Of a stretch of DNA of 17,837 bases, positions 9,579 through 17,837 are shown piece by piece. This DNA is from Gryganskiella cystojenkinii (lineage: Eukaryota; Mortierellomycota; Mortierellomycetes; Mortierellales; Mortierellaceae), in assembly GCA_015852425.1 (NCBI GenBank), contig JAAAIG010000536.1, positions 9,140 through 26,976 of the forward strand. Direction: 5' to 3'. Both the position numbers and the translations under genes were made by a program. Position 1 is the stretch's first letter. Each line of letters opens with the position of its first letter. The notes under the pieces were generated by a model. It was not told where the DNA came from. It did not search any database and saw nothing but the letters and a program-made list of their open reading frames with translations.

Positions 9579-9602
9579 CCAACGGTCGACCGGTCCAACG
9601 GT
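9579..9602. promoter_or_regulatory. Paired CCAACGGT direct repeat with nested palindromes upstream of the small secreted protein gene
   Basis: CCAACGGT occurs at 9579-9586 and again at 9595-9602, starts 16 bases apart. Between and overlapping them are palindromes GGTCGACC (9584-9591) and ACCGGT (9589-9594). The block sits about 70-93 bases upstream of the TATA box, a usual place for activator sites. The AACGG core fits the animal c-Myb type site (YAACGG), so a Myb-like factor is a guess. Confidence 0.4.
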
Positions 9603-9671
9603 TCACCCTTTGTGTTTATTCGTTCACCCACCAAAGTAGCCATGGTCTCTCTTAAGACTCAACCGTGAACG

Positions 9672-9679
9672 TATAAATA
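9672..9679 (+). promoter_or_regulatory. TATA box of the small secreted protein gene
   Basis: TATAAATA, followed about 25-60 bases later by a C/T-rich likely start region and then by the 5'UTR intron donor at 9737. A clear consensus match in a sensible position. Confidence 0.65.
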
Positions 9680-9736
9680 GTCCATCCTTCTATTTTTCTT
9701 GAACTTCATCCTGCCTCATCCTTCACTTCTCAACAG

Positions 9737-9917
9737 GTAGGTTTCCTTCCTCCTACTCAATGACACGCCCTTCCTTGCCGTTACTACCAACTTGGACGAT
9801 CAAATCTCCAGCATTACTCTGTTGGCAGAAAAATACTAACAACTTCCTCAATTACAATACTCTCTGTCTTGACCATTCTCTTTTTGCGATCATGTAAAGT
9901 CCCCCTCTCTTTCCAAG
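9737..9917 (+). other. Probable 5'UTR intron of the small secreted protein gene
   Basis: Donor AACAG/GTAGGT at 9737, an exact TACTAAC branch site at 9834-9840, and a pyrimidine-rich run leading to the acceptor CCAAG at 9917. Alternative acceptors are 9899 and 9926. The interval contains upstream ATGs, including one followed at once by TAA at 9892-9897. Splicing would remove them and leave the ATG at 9936 as the first in the message. Confidence 0.6.
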
Positions 9918-9935
9918 GACATACAGTACATCACC

Positions 9936-10292
9936 ATGCACAAGTCCATCCTCGCTTTGTTGTCGTCCGCAGTCCTCGCCAGCGTCTCCTATGCCGCCGC
10001 GACCTACACGATCTTGGTCCAGAACAACGGTCTCGTCAAGGGCCAGTACCTGTTCGAGTACGGTGTCAACACCCGTATCTGCTGGTGCTTGAAGAACACT
10101 CAGACTGCCGCCATCACCGGTATCAATGGTGGCAACATCAAGGTCTTCTCGACCTCGGACTGCACTGGCAACTTCGCGACCATTAGTCCCAACGGCGTCC
10201 TGAACAATGCTCAGTGGGTCAACAGTGTCTCATTCGGCGCCTCGGGTGTTTCCTCAACTGGTCCCGACAGCTGCCCCAACTACTACACTTAA
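9936..10292 (+). CDS. Small secreted protein with four cysteines, family not recognised
   Basis: 118 residues in one coding exon. Residues 1-20 are a textbook signal peptide (hydrophobic LALLSSAVLASVSYA, cleavage likely after Ala20), so the product should be secreted, leaving about 98 residues. Four cysteines (C49, C51, C76, C113) allow two disulfides; the C-W-C pair is distinctive. The stretch IKVFSTSDCTGNFATIS to NSVSFG has the rhythm of a beta-gamma crystallin Greek-key motif (aromatic, five residues, any, Gly; later a Ser-Val-Ser strand). The key second aromatic is replaced by Thr77, so this is only a suggestion. Expression looks well organised: TATA box, leader intron, near poly(A) signal, and many C-ending codons, which suggest high expression. 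No lipid-anchor or enzymatic motif. It could be a wall-associated or effector-like protein. Confidence 0.8.
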   Translation: MHKSILALLSSAVLASVSYAAATYTILVQNNGLVKGQYLFEYGVNTRICWCLKNTQTAAITGINGGNIKVFSTSDCTGNFATISPNGVLNNAQWVNSVSFGASGVSSTGPDSCPNYYT

Positions 10293-10311
10293 AAAAAAAA
10301 CGAAAGAACGA

Positions 10312-10317
10312 AATAAA
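10312..10317 (+). terminator. Poly(A) signal of the small secreted protein gene
   Basis: AATAAA starts 20 bases after the stop codon, which is itself followed by an A10 tract. Position fits a short 3' UTR. Confidence 0.45.
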
Positions 10318-11164
10318 CAGCGAATGTTGTTTTTTAATGATTTCCTGGACGAAGGGACACCTGAAAAAAAGGAGAATGAAATAAAAATGAAGAGAGAAGA
10401 GCGAGAAATATGAAGTTCAGTCGCTTCAGAATCAACCACGTTTTGTTTGTTCAGTGGTCTCTGATTCGAGACGGACTGATTTGTTACATTGGGAAAGCTC
10501 CAAAGTTTTGACAAAACAAAGGCCGTGCGTTCAAACACTTTTTTGCACTCGTGCTCACACAGCACTTTCAGTCTGCACAGCAACTCTAATCTCCTTTCAT
10601 TTCGAGCCTTCCTAACCTTACCTCTTTTGCTCTCCACCTTTGATCAACAAGAATAAAGTGTCGCTGTCAATCCCTGCCCACCCTTCTCTCTTTATTCGTA
10701 ACTTTCTCCTTTCTCAGTTTTAAAAAAATAAAGGAACTACTGAACATTCCACGCGTGAATGTAATAGAATTCAATTCCCATTCGTTCTTACTAGGCCAAA
10801 AAAGGGCAAAGCAAGTAAGCAAAGCAACAAACAATCCCTCACTCCTCACCAACGTCTTGAACTTCAGGGGTTGAACATTGCACAGTCACCAACTTTTTTT
10901 TGTGTGCAACTCCTACCTGCAGTCGAAAATGGAAGAAACCAATAATACAGCTCCGTCGCTTTCTCGATGCAAAGGGGAAATCGATTTGACCTACTTGTGC
11001 AGTTACATTTCATTTGTACCCTTGCATGATTCCCTTTTTACTGCATGAGTTACGTAGAACAAGGAGACTCTCATTTGGGTTGTAAAGAAAATGATTACCA
11101 CTATTGTCTGTCTCTGTATAAATGTAAAAAAAAAAACATTGGAACAATCAAAGGATTGAACTTC

Positions 11165-11172
11165 TATATAAT
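11165..11172 (+). promoter_or_regulatory. Candidate TATA box of the acidic-tail secreted protein gene
   Basis: TATATAAT lies about 106 bases before the ATG at 11278, followed by a long T/C-rich leader. TATAAATG at 11117-11124 is an alternative. Confidence 0.4.
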
Positions 11173-11277
11173 CTCTTGCATTTTTTTCTTTTCGTTTCTT
11201 TCTCTGTTTTGCGTCTTTATACAATTTTCTCATCACAGTCCCACTTTACTTCCCGTAGTCCCTCAAACAAAATTCAA

Positions 11278-12501
11278 ATGAAGGCTCGTTTCATCGTCGC
11301 CAGCTTGGCTCTCACCTCCATCGTGCTTGCCCAAACTCAGCAAGGTAATCCTTCCATCATGTAGTTTAACTTGCAATCACTTCGCTGCGCAAACAATAGC
11401 GATGCCACTACTCGCTCCCCCCGCCCACGCTCTCTCGCCTTAAACTTCCCAACTGACTATCACATATCTGCATTCTTTCTTTTTTTATTTTATTTTAAAC
11501 GATCGTTGCCAAAAACAATATGAAAAGTTCTCGACACCACGGATGCTCGACCACTTACTGCCAAAGAACGTGCTGCCATCGACAGGGAACTGCCCCGTGC
11601 GATCAGCGTGGCCCACTTCAAAGCTGCCTTCCTCTCAACCCGAGAGCCGTTTCAAGAAGGCGACGGCAAGTTTGAGGCCTATGACTTCACTATCGGCGGC
11701 GCCATTGGCGAGATTCTTGAGAAAGACAAAGGGGGTAAATGCTTCAATGCCATGTCCATTCTGAGCACTATGTTTGAAGCCTTCGTCAAAGCCACCGACA
11801 ATATGGATGTTCCAGTCGTCCAACAGTTGGCCAAGGTCATTGTCGCTGTTCCCAAGACAGGATTTAGGATCTCTGAGGACTCTGTTGCGACCAGCATTCA
11901 GTCTGCCTTACATGGCCTCATCTTGGGTCTTCACGCTGTTGAAGAGGCTGTCAAGTATCCTTTGTCGTACGTCTTTCCTATGGTTCCCGAACAGGCTCTC
12001 CGTGTATTGTTCGGTCAGATGGAGGGGGCCCTTGATAACGCCGTCGCGTGCTTCAACACTGCGGGCAAGATGGAGGCCCAGTTCTCGGTCGCGACCTGTG
12101 GTGTCTATGCGGACGTTTACCGAGGCACGGTTGAGGAAGTAGCCTCCAGGCCTGTTACGGTGGCCTCCGATGCTGCCGAGGACTTGAAGCGTGTTATCGC
12201 CGGCGCTCAGGCTATCTTGGACATTTCCAAGTCCGCAGTTTCGACATCGAATGAAGATCTTCTCAATGTCCGACCTATCTTTTTGGGCAAAGTCCTTAAC
12301 CAGTACCGTGAAGAGGTCAACCGACTTGCGACCACGGACGACATCAAGAACTATGCGCAAATCATGCTTTCCTCTGTTATTGCTTCGAGTAACGCGCTAG
12401 AGGCTTGCCTTAGTGTCGCTGCTGACGCCGATGAGGCCTACGAGGCCTTTGAGGTTGATGAAGATGAGGAGGAGGACGAGGAGGAGGACGAGGACTTTTA
12501 A
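11278..12501 (+). CDS. Secreted alpha-helical protein with acidic C-terminal tail, family not recognised
   Basis: 346 residues from exons 11278-11344 and 11528-12501. The 183-nt intron has donor CAAG/GTAATC and acceptor GAAAAG at 11527; phase 1 is kept and joins Gln-Gln to Val-Leu-Asp. The acceptor lacks an adjacent pyrimidine run, but without this intron the signal peptide and body cannot join in frame. Residues 1-18 are a signal peptide (FIVASLALTSIVLA). The mature chain is mostly Ala/Val/Glu-rich amphipathic helix, with cysteines at 94, 197, 213 and 316 (two possible disulfides). The last 16 residues are nearly all Asp/Glu, ending in Phe, which could bind metal ions or cations. No catalytic motif, transmembrane segment or GPI signal. 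An ER-retention or wall role cannot be told. Same strand as the small secreted protein upstream, but no sequence likeness seen. Confidence 0.8.
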
Positions 12502-12572
12502 ACTTCCTAAAAAGTAAAAAAAAGGGTATACCCTTGGAATATGTGTTCTTTCCTATTCTCTCACGTTCTCGT

Positions 12573-12578
12573 AATAAA
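12573..12578 (+). terminator. Poly(A) signal of the acidic-tail secreted protein gene
   Basis: AATAAA 72 bases after the stop codon, followed by a T-rich run (a usual downstream element). Confidence 0.55.
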
Positions 12579-12791
12579 GCTTTTGTTTTTTTTTTGTTCT
12601 GGATCTTTGGTGGCAGTGCGAATAATTTTAGACATAACATAGATACTTGGTCCCGCCTGGCGATGGTCTTTCCCACTCTTTCTCTGTCATTCAACATCAA
12701 CCTCCCCATCCATCGACCATTGCCGAAACAACTCAAGCAAGAAACTCAGTCCAGTCTAGGACCTCAATTTAGGGCACAGCCCACCAAGCTG

Positions 12792-14421
12792 ATGGCATAT
12801 CAGCAACCATTACAGGACCACCGGCATCCCTTGCTCTTGGTCGACACTCTCATCCTCGTTGGTCAATTCCTGGACCAGCGAACCCTTGGCATCTGTGTGA
12901 AAGTCTGTCGGACTAGTACCATGCGATGGTTTCCTCCCTATGGAAAGACATTACCCTTTACTGGAACTCGCACCAAACAAACATTCCCCCAGATCCCGTC
13001 GCCCTTCAAAAACACTCGACCTGCATTCGAAAGCTTTGCCTCTGGTTCGATAACCAGGTTGTCTTTACCGAGAACGACTTTGGGATCCTTTGCCCAAACC
13101 TGATGGATGGCACTCACCAGTATGCAAGACCGAGGCTATTTCTTCGCTGATATTGTCAATAACGAGGAGCCTGTGATCATGTCGATCCAGAGACATTATC
13201 ATCAGTCTAATCTGACCTCCTTGTTCATTCAATGCAACATCACAGGAAAATCCTTGGACGCCGTCACAGACTGTCCTCATCTGAAAGAACTGGCGGTCGA
13301 GGTCTTGAGTTGAGAGTCACCCAGTGTCTTGATGGATAGATTTGAGTCTCTCTGGTCAAGGATGCAGGTCGTCTTTCTTGGCGTTGCTTACTGCGAACCT
13401 TGGCCACAGAACGAGCCTGTAGATGCGATTACAGCATGGAAGAAGAGAATCAGCAGCACACAGACCAAGATCAATAGACTGAACTTGAATACAAAGACTG
13501 CAGGACCTTTGCTCGAGATCCAGTTTTTTCCTTGATCCTCAAGAGCCCCGAGTTGCAAGTCTTGACCTGGAGGGATAACGCTAGGCTCTACGGGAGCAGT
13601 GCTCCAATGGCTATGTTAGCTAACAATATTCGAGCAGGACAACTGGTGGCTTCGAACCTTCAGACGTTCATCATCGCCCGCACGTGTTGTCAAGCTCTGG
13701 ATCTTGGCGCCGTGCTACAGGCCATGACCGGGCTTATTCGACTCTGTTTACCTAGTTCGGATTTCGATCTTTATGCATGGACCACTTTGAAAACGAAACC
13801 CCGTTTCTACTGACCAGTCTCCGGGAACTGGATCTCGAGGGGTGTTTGACACTCATGGGAACAACATTGAATGACATGCTCTCTTCGGTACCCGCGCTCA
13901 AGGTTTTTAAGGCGACCTACATTCGAGAAGCTGACCTTTTGAACGACAATGACCGACCCTGGGTCTGCACTAGATTGCGTGAGGTGAGCCTGGTCTTCGC
14001 CCTGAGGGACTAAAGGGATGCAAGTGAGGACGGAAGCAGTGATGGGGAAGGTGATGTGTTTTATTCTCGGCTCGCCAGTCTTGAACGACTGGAGGAATTG
14101 AACATGGGACTGTACACCACTGGGGGTCATCGCTGGCATTTCGACGACTATCGTCCTCGGCCGTTTATGACCTTCACGTTAGAGCGAGGTTTGGATCGAC
14201 TGAGAACCTTTCGCCGACTAAAGGGTGTGCGAGGAACGCACGTTTCAGCGTCCATGAGGAAGGAAGCGGAGGCACGATGGGTCTTGGACAACTGGGTCTG
14301 CTCGGAAAACATTCCCACCGTCAGTATGGATGTTACTGTGGAGAAACTTCTCTCCGATCGTATTGTTTTTGATGTCAGATTGTATCTGTGTTTGACACGA
14401 AAGAATGACGAATCAACCTGA
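12792..14421 (+). pseudogene. Decayed F-box/LRR-like gene, paralogue of the gene at 5766-7613
   Basis: Family sequence runs through about 1.63 kb but in shifting frames. From 12792: F-box LLLVDTLILVGQFLDQRTLG, then KVCR; a frameshift near 12908-12917; YHAMVSSLWKDITLYW and onward to CPNL; another shift near 13098-13107; then ADIVNNEEPVIMSIQRHYHQ to LKELAVEVLS and an in-frame TGA at 13311-13313. The same frame resumes (FESLWSRMQVVFLG). A shift at the T6 run near 13520-13530 leads to LILKSPELQVLTWRDN. Another shift near 13790-13810 leads to TSLRELDLEGCLTL and NDRPWVCTRLREVSL, and a TAA follows at 14011-14013. The tail SRLASLERLEELNMG, FTLERGLDRLRTFRRL and ARWVLDNW parallels SRLERLEILDLN, LTLDHGLDQLRSLRRI and EWCLAHW of the intact gene. 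At least four shifts and two stops make function unlikely; none fits an intron. Confidence 0.8.
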
Positions 14422-15632
14422 TCGATAAAAACCTTGAAAATACTGCAATAGGCAGTCAAAATTGAGAGCGCAAAAAACAAAGGAATGCCATGGTCTCTTT
14501 TATACTTGCTTTGCCGCTTTCCAGGTTTTGATTTTGTAGAAGACGATGCATACAAAGATGATCGTAATTCTTCTAGCCTCATTTGTGACGGATGGCAAAT
14601 AAGCGTTGACACGTTGGCCGTCGCGATGAAAGAAACGCGAAGACTACACGTATCCCAATGGTATCATTTTTTAATGACTCTTCTCTGCCACACAGGTCTC
14701 TATTTTTTACATGGGTGACTAGCCCTTTAGCCTGCATTGAGCAATGGCACCACAGATGCGGAGATTTTTTTTTTTTTTTTTTTTTTGCCTAGTTTTGTGG
14801 GGTTATTTTAAAAAAAAAAAAAAAAAAGGAGAGAGAGACCACTGAAAAATCTTCAATGGCAGCGGAATGGGCGGTACAAACGCGCTAATTGAACGTCCAC
14901 CATCAAATGTTCGATTTTTTTTGCTGTCGACTCGTGCACGCAAGGTGGGGAAAAATGTGGAGAGAGAGCAATTAAAAAGTCGGCTAAATCCGACGGTCAG
15001 AAAATGCGTGGACGCGCATTCGTCATGGTTTTGTTTGGATGGTTGGACCCTGATGAATAAAAAACTAGGAGAGGGATGCTCGGTACCTGTTTAATTAACT
15101 GCGTGGCTATGTATGTCAAATGAGATTGTTTGTGTTCTGCGACTGTGCCAGGGTTCGGGAGAAGGGTTTTCTATAGATTAGTATCACACCCACACCGTGT
15201 CAAACAACGTCGGTGGCAGATGGGAGTGGTTTGATTGTGGTGGCAAACTGGGTCGTTGGATGCGACGCAACCAAAGGAAAATCTCACTGTAGGCCAAAAT
15301 CCTCCAATAAGACCGTTTACCAATCCAAAGATCGGGGGTGTTGTTACGTAACAGACAGTTTATTTCGATGGATTATGGATTTCACTACTGTCGATCCTTG
15401 GCAATATGTACAAGTGGTGGCCCAAGATCGATGTTGTAAGAGCTTACAAGATAATGGTAGGCAAAGTTAGGAAAAATGAAAAAGAACGTCTGTGCACCAG
15501 TAGCGAATCACTCTTATGCTATTGGAATTTACTTTTTTTTTTTGCCGCCATTCGTCTTAGGGCAAAAAGCGACAGCTACCGCCAGAGTAAACACTAAGAG
15601 TGTCGGCAAGAGATTGCATGGTAGTTTATATC
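14422..15632. other. Gene-free interval downstream of the F-box relic
   Basis: 1.2 kb with only short open frames that match nothing. It contains the T22/A18 inverted pair. TTTATT at 15359-15364 could be a distant minus-strand poly(A) signal for the patatin-like gene. No RNA gene or retroelement protein was recognised. Confidence 0.4.
14765..14827. repeat. T22 / A18 inverted homopolymer pair
   Basis: A run of 22 T at 14765-14786 is followed after 23 bases by 18 A at 14810-14827. They could pair as an 18-bp A:T hairpin or act as nucleosome-excluding tracts. Lengths may be affected by sequencing error in homopolymers. Confidence 0.7.
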
Positions 15633-16860
15633 TCAAAGGGGGCAGATCGCATTCACAGCCCTCTCAAGTTTCTGTTGTGTTGTTTCTTCTTGGAGGTAAT
15701 CCCTGGTCATTTGTATCAGATTCGGAATGCTGCGAAAATCACTCAGTTCAATGCCATGATTCATTAGTGGGCTGAAGCGAATATACTCGATTTTTTCGTA
15801 CCCCCGTCGCCTTCTCAGGTCTAAAAAGTGACTATTAAAGCTCATATCCTTGGCATTGGTGTTGGTGGCAAAGGACATTACTGCATCGGCGATGCCAATC
15901 AGTTTGAGCCACCAGCTGGGTGAGCCGCCGGGCTTTATATGACCAGTGCCGAGGCTGATGACACAGGAGATGGGCAGCCTGGGTGCTTCAGGAGCAATCA
16001 AATCGCGGCGCTCACTCCAGAGCTGGTCAATAGGGTTGTTGTTCAAAAGTCCGCCGTCCCAGAAGATCAGCTCCTCTCCCGGAATGTTCATAGGATTCCA
16101 GGACATCGGCTCAAAATATGTCGGTGCTGCCGTCGATGCCCTCACAGCGTCACAGATGCTGATCTGGTTCGTCTGTAAAATTCGATCTACGCTGTGCGGG
16201 TCGAAGGTGGTGGTTTTGACGTAGGTCCGGAGAAGGGCCGTCTCCATCTTGTTTTCCACGGTTGCGCACATAAACCTAATAACAAACTGTTAGCTTTATG
16301 CGTACAAGGTATTTTATAAGCCATTTCTAACACATTGACCTGACATAGTGAGCAAGGGCAAAGTGCAAGACTTACATTTTGTTAGCATCTGGGTGCTGGA
16401 GCAGAGCCCCCCCTTTCTTGACCTTGTCATCGGCATCAAGCCCATAACTTTCCATCACGTTGTCAATGGCCTTTTCCAATCTTTTCGAGTTGAAGCGAGT
16501 GCTCGTAACGACCATCTTGGTCGTGTTGACAATACCATCCATCCAGAAGGGTACGTGCCAACCGCGGAGCGTAGGTGCAAACATCTCTTTTGATAGTATT
16601 ATGTATTGCTCTATGGCCTCCCTGGTATTCATGCGGAGCCGGAAAAACATGATGGCGTTGATGCCACCCGCGCTGGTGCCGGCAGCCATCTCGAAGTAGT
16701 CAGCGGGGAGAGGCAACTTGGTCAGCTTCATCCGGGCTTGGATGAGTTCCATGATTTTGTCCAGGACTATGAGCGCGACGATGCCTCGAACGCCACCGCC
16801 ATCAAGGGAAAGTAGTCTGGCACCGTTGGGGTGAGCAACGGCTGGTTTTCTAGTTGCCAT
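15633..16860 (-). CDS. Patatin-like phospholipase (acyl hydrolase)
   Basis: 375 residues from exons 16860-16376 and 16275-15633. The 100-nt intron has a GTAAGT donor, a CTAAC branch site and a TTATTAG acceptor, phase 2, giving NKM-FMCATVENKM. Patatins hydrolyse acyl chains from phospholipids or galactolipids with a Ser-Asp dyad. The oxyanion loop D-G-G-G-V-R-G is at residues 20-26, the nucleophile elbow G-T-S-A-G-G at 61-66 (Ser63), and the catalytic Asp235 in the W-D-G-G-L-L-N-N-N-P motif. All core motifs are intact. The family often has GTSTGG at the elbow; Ala64 still fits G-x-S-x-G. No signal peptide, transmembrane segment, or NB-ARC, ankyrin or TPR partner domain, so it is a compact, probably cytosolic enzyme. 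The ATG at 16860 was preferred to in-frame upstream sequence because a TATA-like box lies within that extension. Confidence 0.92.
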
Positions 16861-16982
16861 GGTGTTGAGGACGAACAAGAAGATTCGATGGATGTGAGAA
16901 CTGATGGTGGTGAGAGATAGAATAGAGTAGTAGATAGATTTGAGATTGTAGACTGAGGAGCAGAGGTACGAAGAGCGGGGAG

Positions 16983-16989
16983 TATTTAT
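16983..16989 (-). promoter_or_regulatory. TATA-like box of the patatin-like gene
   Basis: The minus strand reads ATAAATA about 123 bases upstream of the ATG at 16860. It supports that start and argues against the longer in-frame extension. Confidence 0.45.
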
Positions 16990-17022
16990 GCTAAAGTGAA
17001 GTGGGAATTTCTGAGCATTCAC

Positions 17023-17837
17023 GATTCGCGTAAGCCCAAAAGCCTGACAGAATTCACGCCAATAGTGGTAAGTGCATGAGCACGCGTATATACCAAGGAA
17101 TCATCTGGACTCCGCAATTAGACTCGACCATGACCTAGACCGGCATTTAGATCTCAGTTGTGATGGGCTAGACTTTCCTTCATTCTTTCTCTAAGCGGCT
17201 CCCTCCATAGTTGCTTTTATTCATCATTTGAAACTGTACGGTTGCAGTGTAATTGGCTATGCATTCTCACCGAACGAGGGAATGGACATGTATTCATGGA
17301 GAGAGGTGATGGACTATGTACCCGTTCCTTTGCACCATCCCTATACGTGATTGTGATTGCCCGGTGCCGCGTGGCGTTACTCCAATAGCTTAAATTCCAC
17401 GTGGTCCAATTCTGAAATATGAAAATGACCGTGAGAAAAATCTTTTAGCAAAAATTTCTGGAAATTGGGATAGTTCAGACAGTCCGTGCCTCAGCCCCGA
17501 GAAAAGGCCTGGGCAGCGTTCCATTTTTAATGTTGATCTGCTTCTTTTTGATTTTTCTAGCTTTTTTCCCGATCACTTGATAATTCGAAACACCTCCTCC
17601 AGCGTCCCTTTTCTCTTTTATTTTCTGGAGATAAAGCAAAATCAGTGTCCCCCGTAAGACCTAACATTCACCCCCCGTGAAGATTTCTTCAGAGACCATA
17701 GTTACTCCCGTAAGAGTGTCTCCTAGAGACGACTTTCAGTGCCCCCTCCCGTGAGATGAGCCTTATTTTGCATTGTTACTCCCCGTGAGAGTCGATTTTC
17801 CGAGTATTCTCACAGGGTGGACGTGAGATTACAACCA
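17023..17837. other. Gene-free right flank
   Basis: About 800 bases upstream of the patatin-like gene with no credible coding frame. A TATATA-containing stretch occurs near 17086-17092. The last 190 bases hold the CCCGTRAGA motif cluster and may be the regulatory region of a gene beyond the window. Confidence 0.4.
17651..17790 (+). repeat. Cluster of CCCGTRAGA motifs
   Basis: Five copies on the plus strand start at 17651 (CCCGTAAGA), 17674 (CCCGTGAAG, one base different), 17707 (CCCGTAAGA), 17748 and 17782 (both CCCGTGAGA), spaced 23, 33, 41 and 34 bases. Two sit in a longer shared unit: GTTACTCCCGTAAGAGT at 17701-17717 and GTTACTCCCCGTGAGAGT at 17776-17793. A shorter CCGTGAGA is at 17429-17436, and an inverted pair TCTCAC/GTGAGA at 17808-17828. 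Irregular spacing suggests binding sites or a worn tandem repeat rather than a CRISPR array. Confidence 0.6.

Larger units (their letters stand above)
8281..9671. other. Gene-free stretch, left part of the upstream region of the small secreted protein gene
   Basis: About 1.4 kb with only short, low-complexity open frames and no recognisable protein. It has many homopolymer A and T tracts, an ACGCGT-containing GC-rich patch near 8508-8526, a 10-bp palindrome TTTGCGCAAA at 9188-9197 and a 14-bp palindrome at 9092-9105. No RNA gene was recognised. The last 100 bases act as promoter of the gene at 9936. Confidence 0.4.
10293..11277. other. Gene-free interval between the two secreted-protein genes
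   Basis: Nearly 1 kb with no convincing coding frame on either strand; the open frames present are short, A/T-tract-driven and match nothing. The right end is the promoter and leader of the next gene, with a TATAAATG at 11117-11124 and a TATATAAT at 11165-11172. No RNA gene or repeat was recognised. Confidence 0.4.

Noticed and set aside
11045..11281. Open frame of 78 codons in the promoter of the acidic-tail secreted protein gene
   Set aside because: Overlaps TATA-like boxes and the T-rich leader and has no similarity.
14148..14612. Minus-strand open frame of 154 codons
   Set aside because: It is a shadow of the F-box relic on the plus strand and has no recognisable similarity or promoter.
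15213..15597. Open frames of 63-85 codons upstream of the patatin 3' end
   Set aside because: No recognisable motif, conserved pattern or gene signals.
16861..17022. N-terminal extension of the patatin-like protein
   Set aside because: It overlaps a TATA-like box and lacks family similarity; patatins commonly start shortly before the DGGG loop.
17641..17837. CRISPR-like array
   Set aside because: Motifs are only 9 bases, vary, and are spaced 23-41 bases; the DNA is eukaryotic.

Overview
The window looks like fungal nuclear DNA. Genes are spaced by several hundred bases. Introns are short (about 90-135 nt, one of 458 nt), mostly with GTAAGN donors and CTRAY-like branch sites, and AATAAA signals follow several genes. 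Large F-box/leucine-rich proteins of the style expanded in Mortierellaceae suggest an early-diverging soil fungus of the Mortierella/Linnemannia/Podila group. That placement is inference from style, not a search.

Layout. At 1-592 (-) lies the 5' part of a mitochondrial-type ornithine carbamoyltransferase gene, cut by the window edge. Divergent from it, 1029-3348 (+) is a four-exon gene for an F-box protein with a phloem-protein-2-like sandwich domain and a C-terminal membrane anchor. It converges on 3660-4894 (-), a four-exon FKBP-type prolyl isomerase with a TPR co-chaperone domain. Divergent from that, 5766-7613 (+) is an intact single-exon F-box/LRR-like protein. A degraded RNase H fragment of a DIRS-like retroelement lies at about 7934-8280 (-), followed by about 1.3 kb without genes.

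The centre-right carries two genes for secreted proteins of unknown family. One (9936-10292) is a 118-residue protein with four cysteines, a clear TATA promoter and a 5'UTR intron. The other (11278-12501) is a 346-residue helical protein with an acidic tail. Next comes 12792-14421 (+), a decayed paralogue of the 5766-7613 F-box gene with frameshifts and stops, then about 1.2 kb of low-information DNA with a T22/A18 inverted pair. The window ends with a two-exon patatin-like phospholipase gene at 15633-16860 (-) and a gene-free flank carrying a cluster of CCCGTRAGA motifs.

These genes do not form a pathway or cluster. Shared themes are ubiquitin-ligase substrate receptors (two genes and one relic), secretion (two genes) and housekeeping (arginine synthesis, Hsp90-type co-chaperone). 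The most unusual item is the F-box/PP2-like protein with a membrane tail. All exon structures were worked out by reading splice sites and frame continuity by eye.
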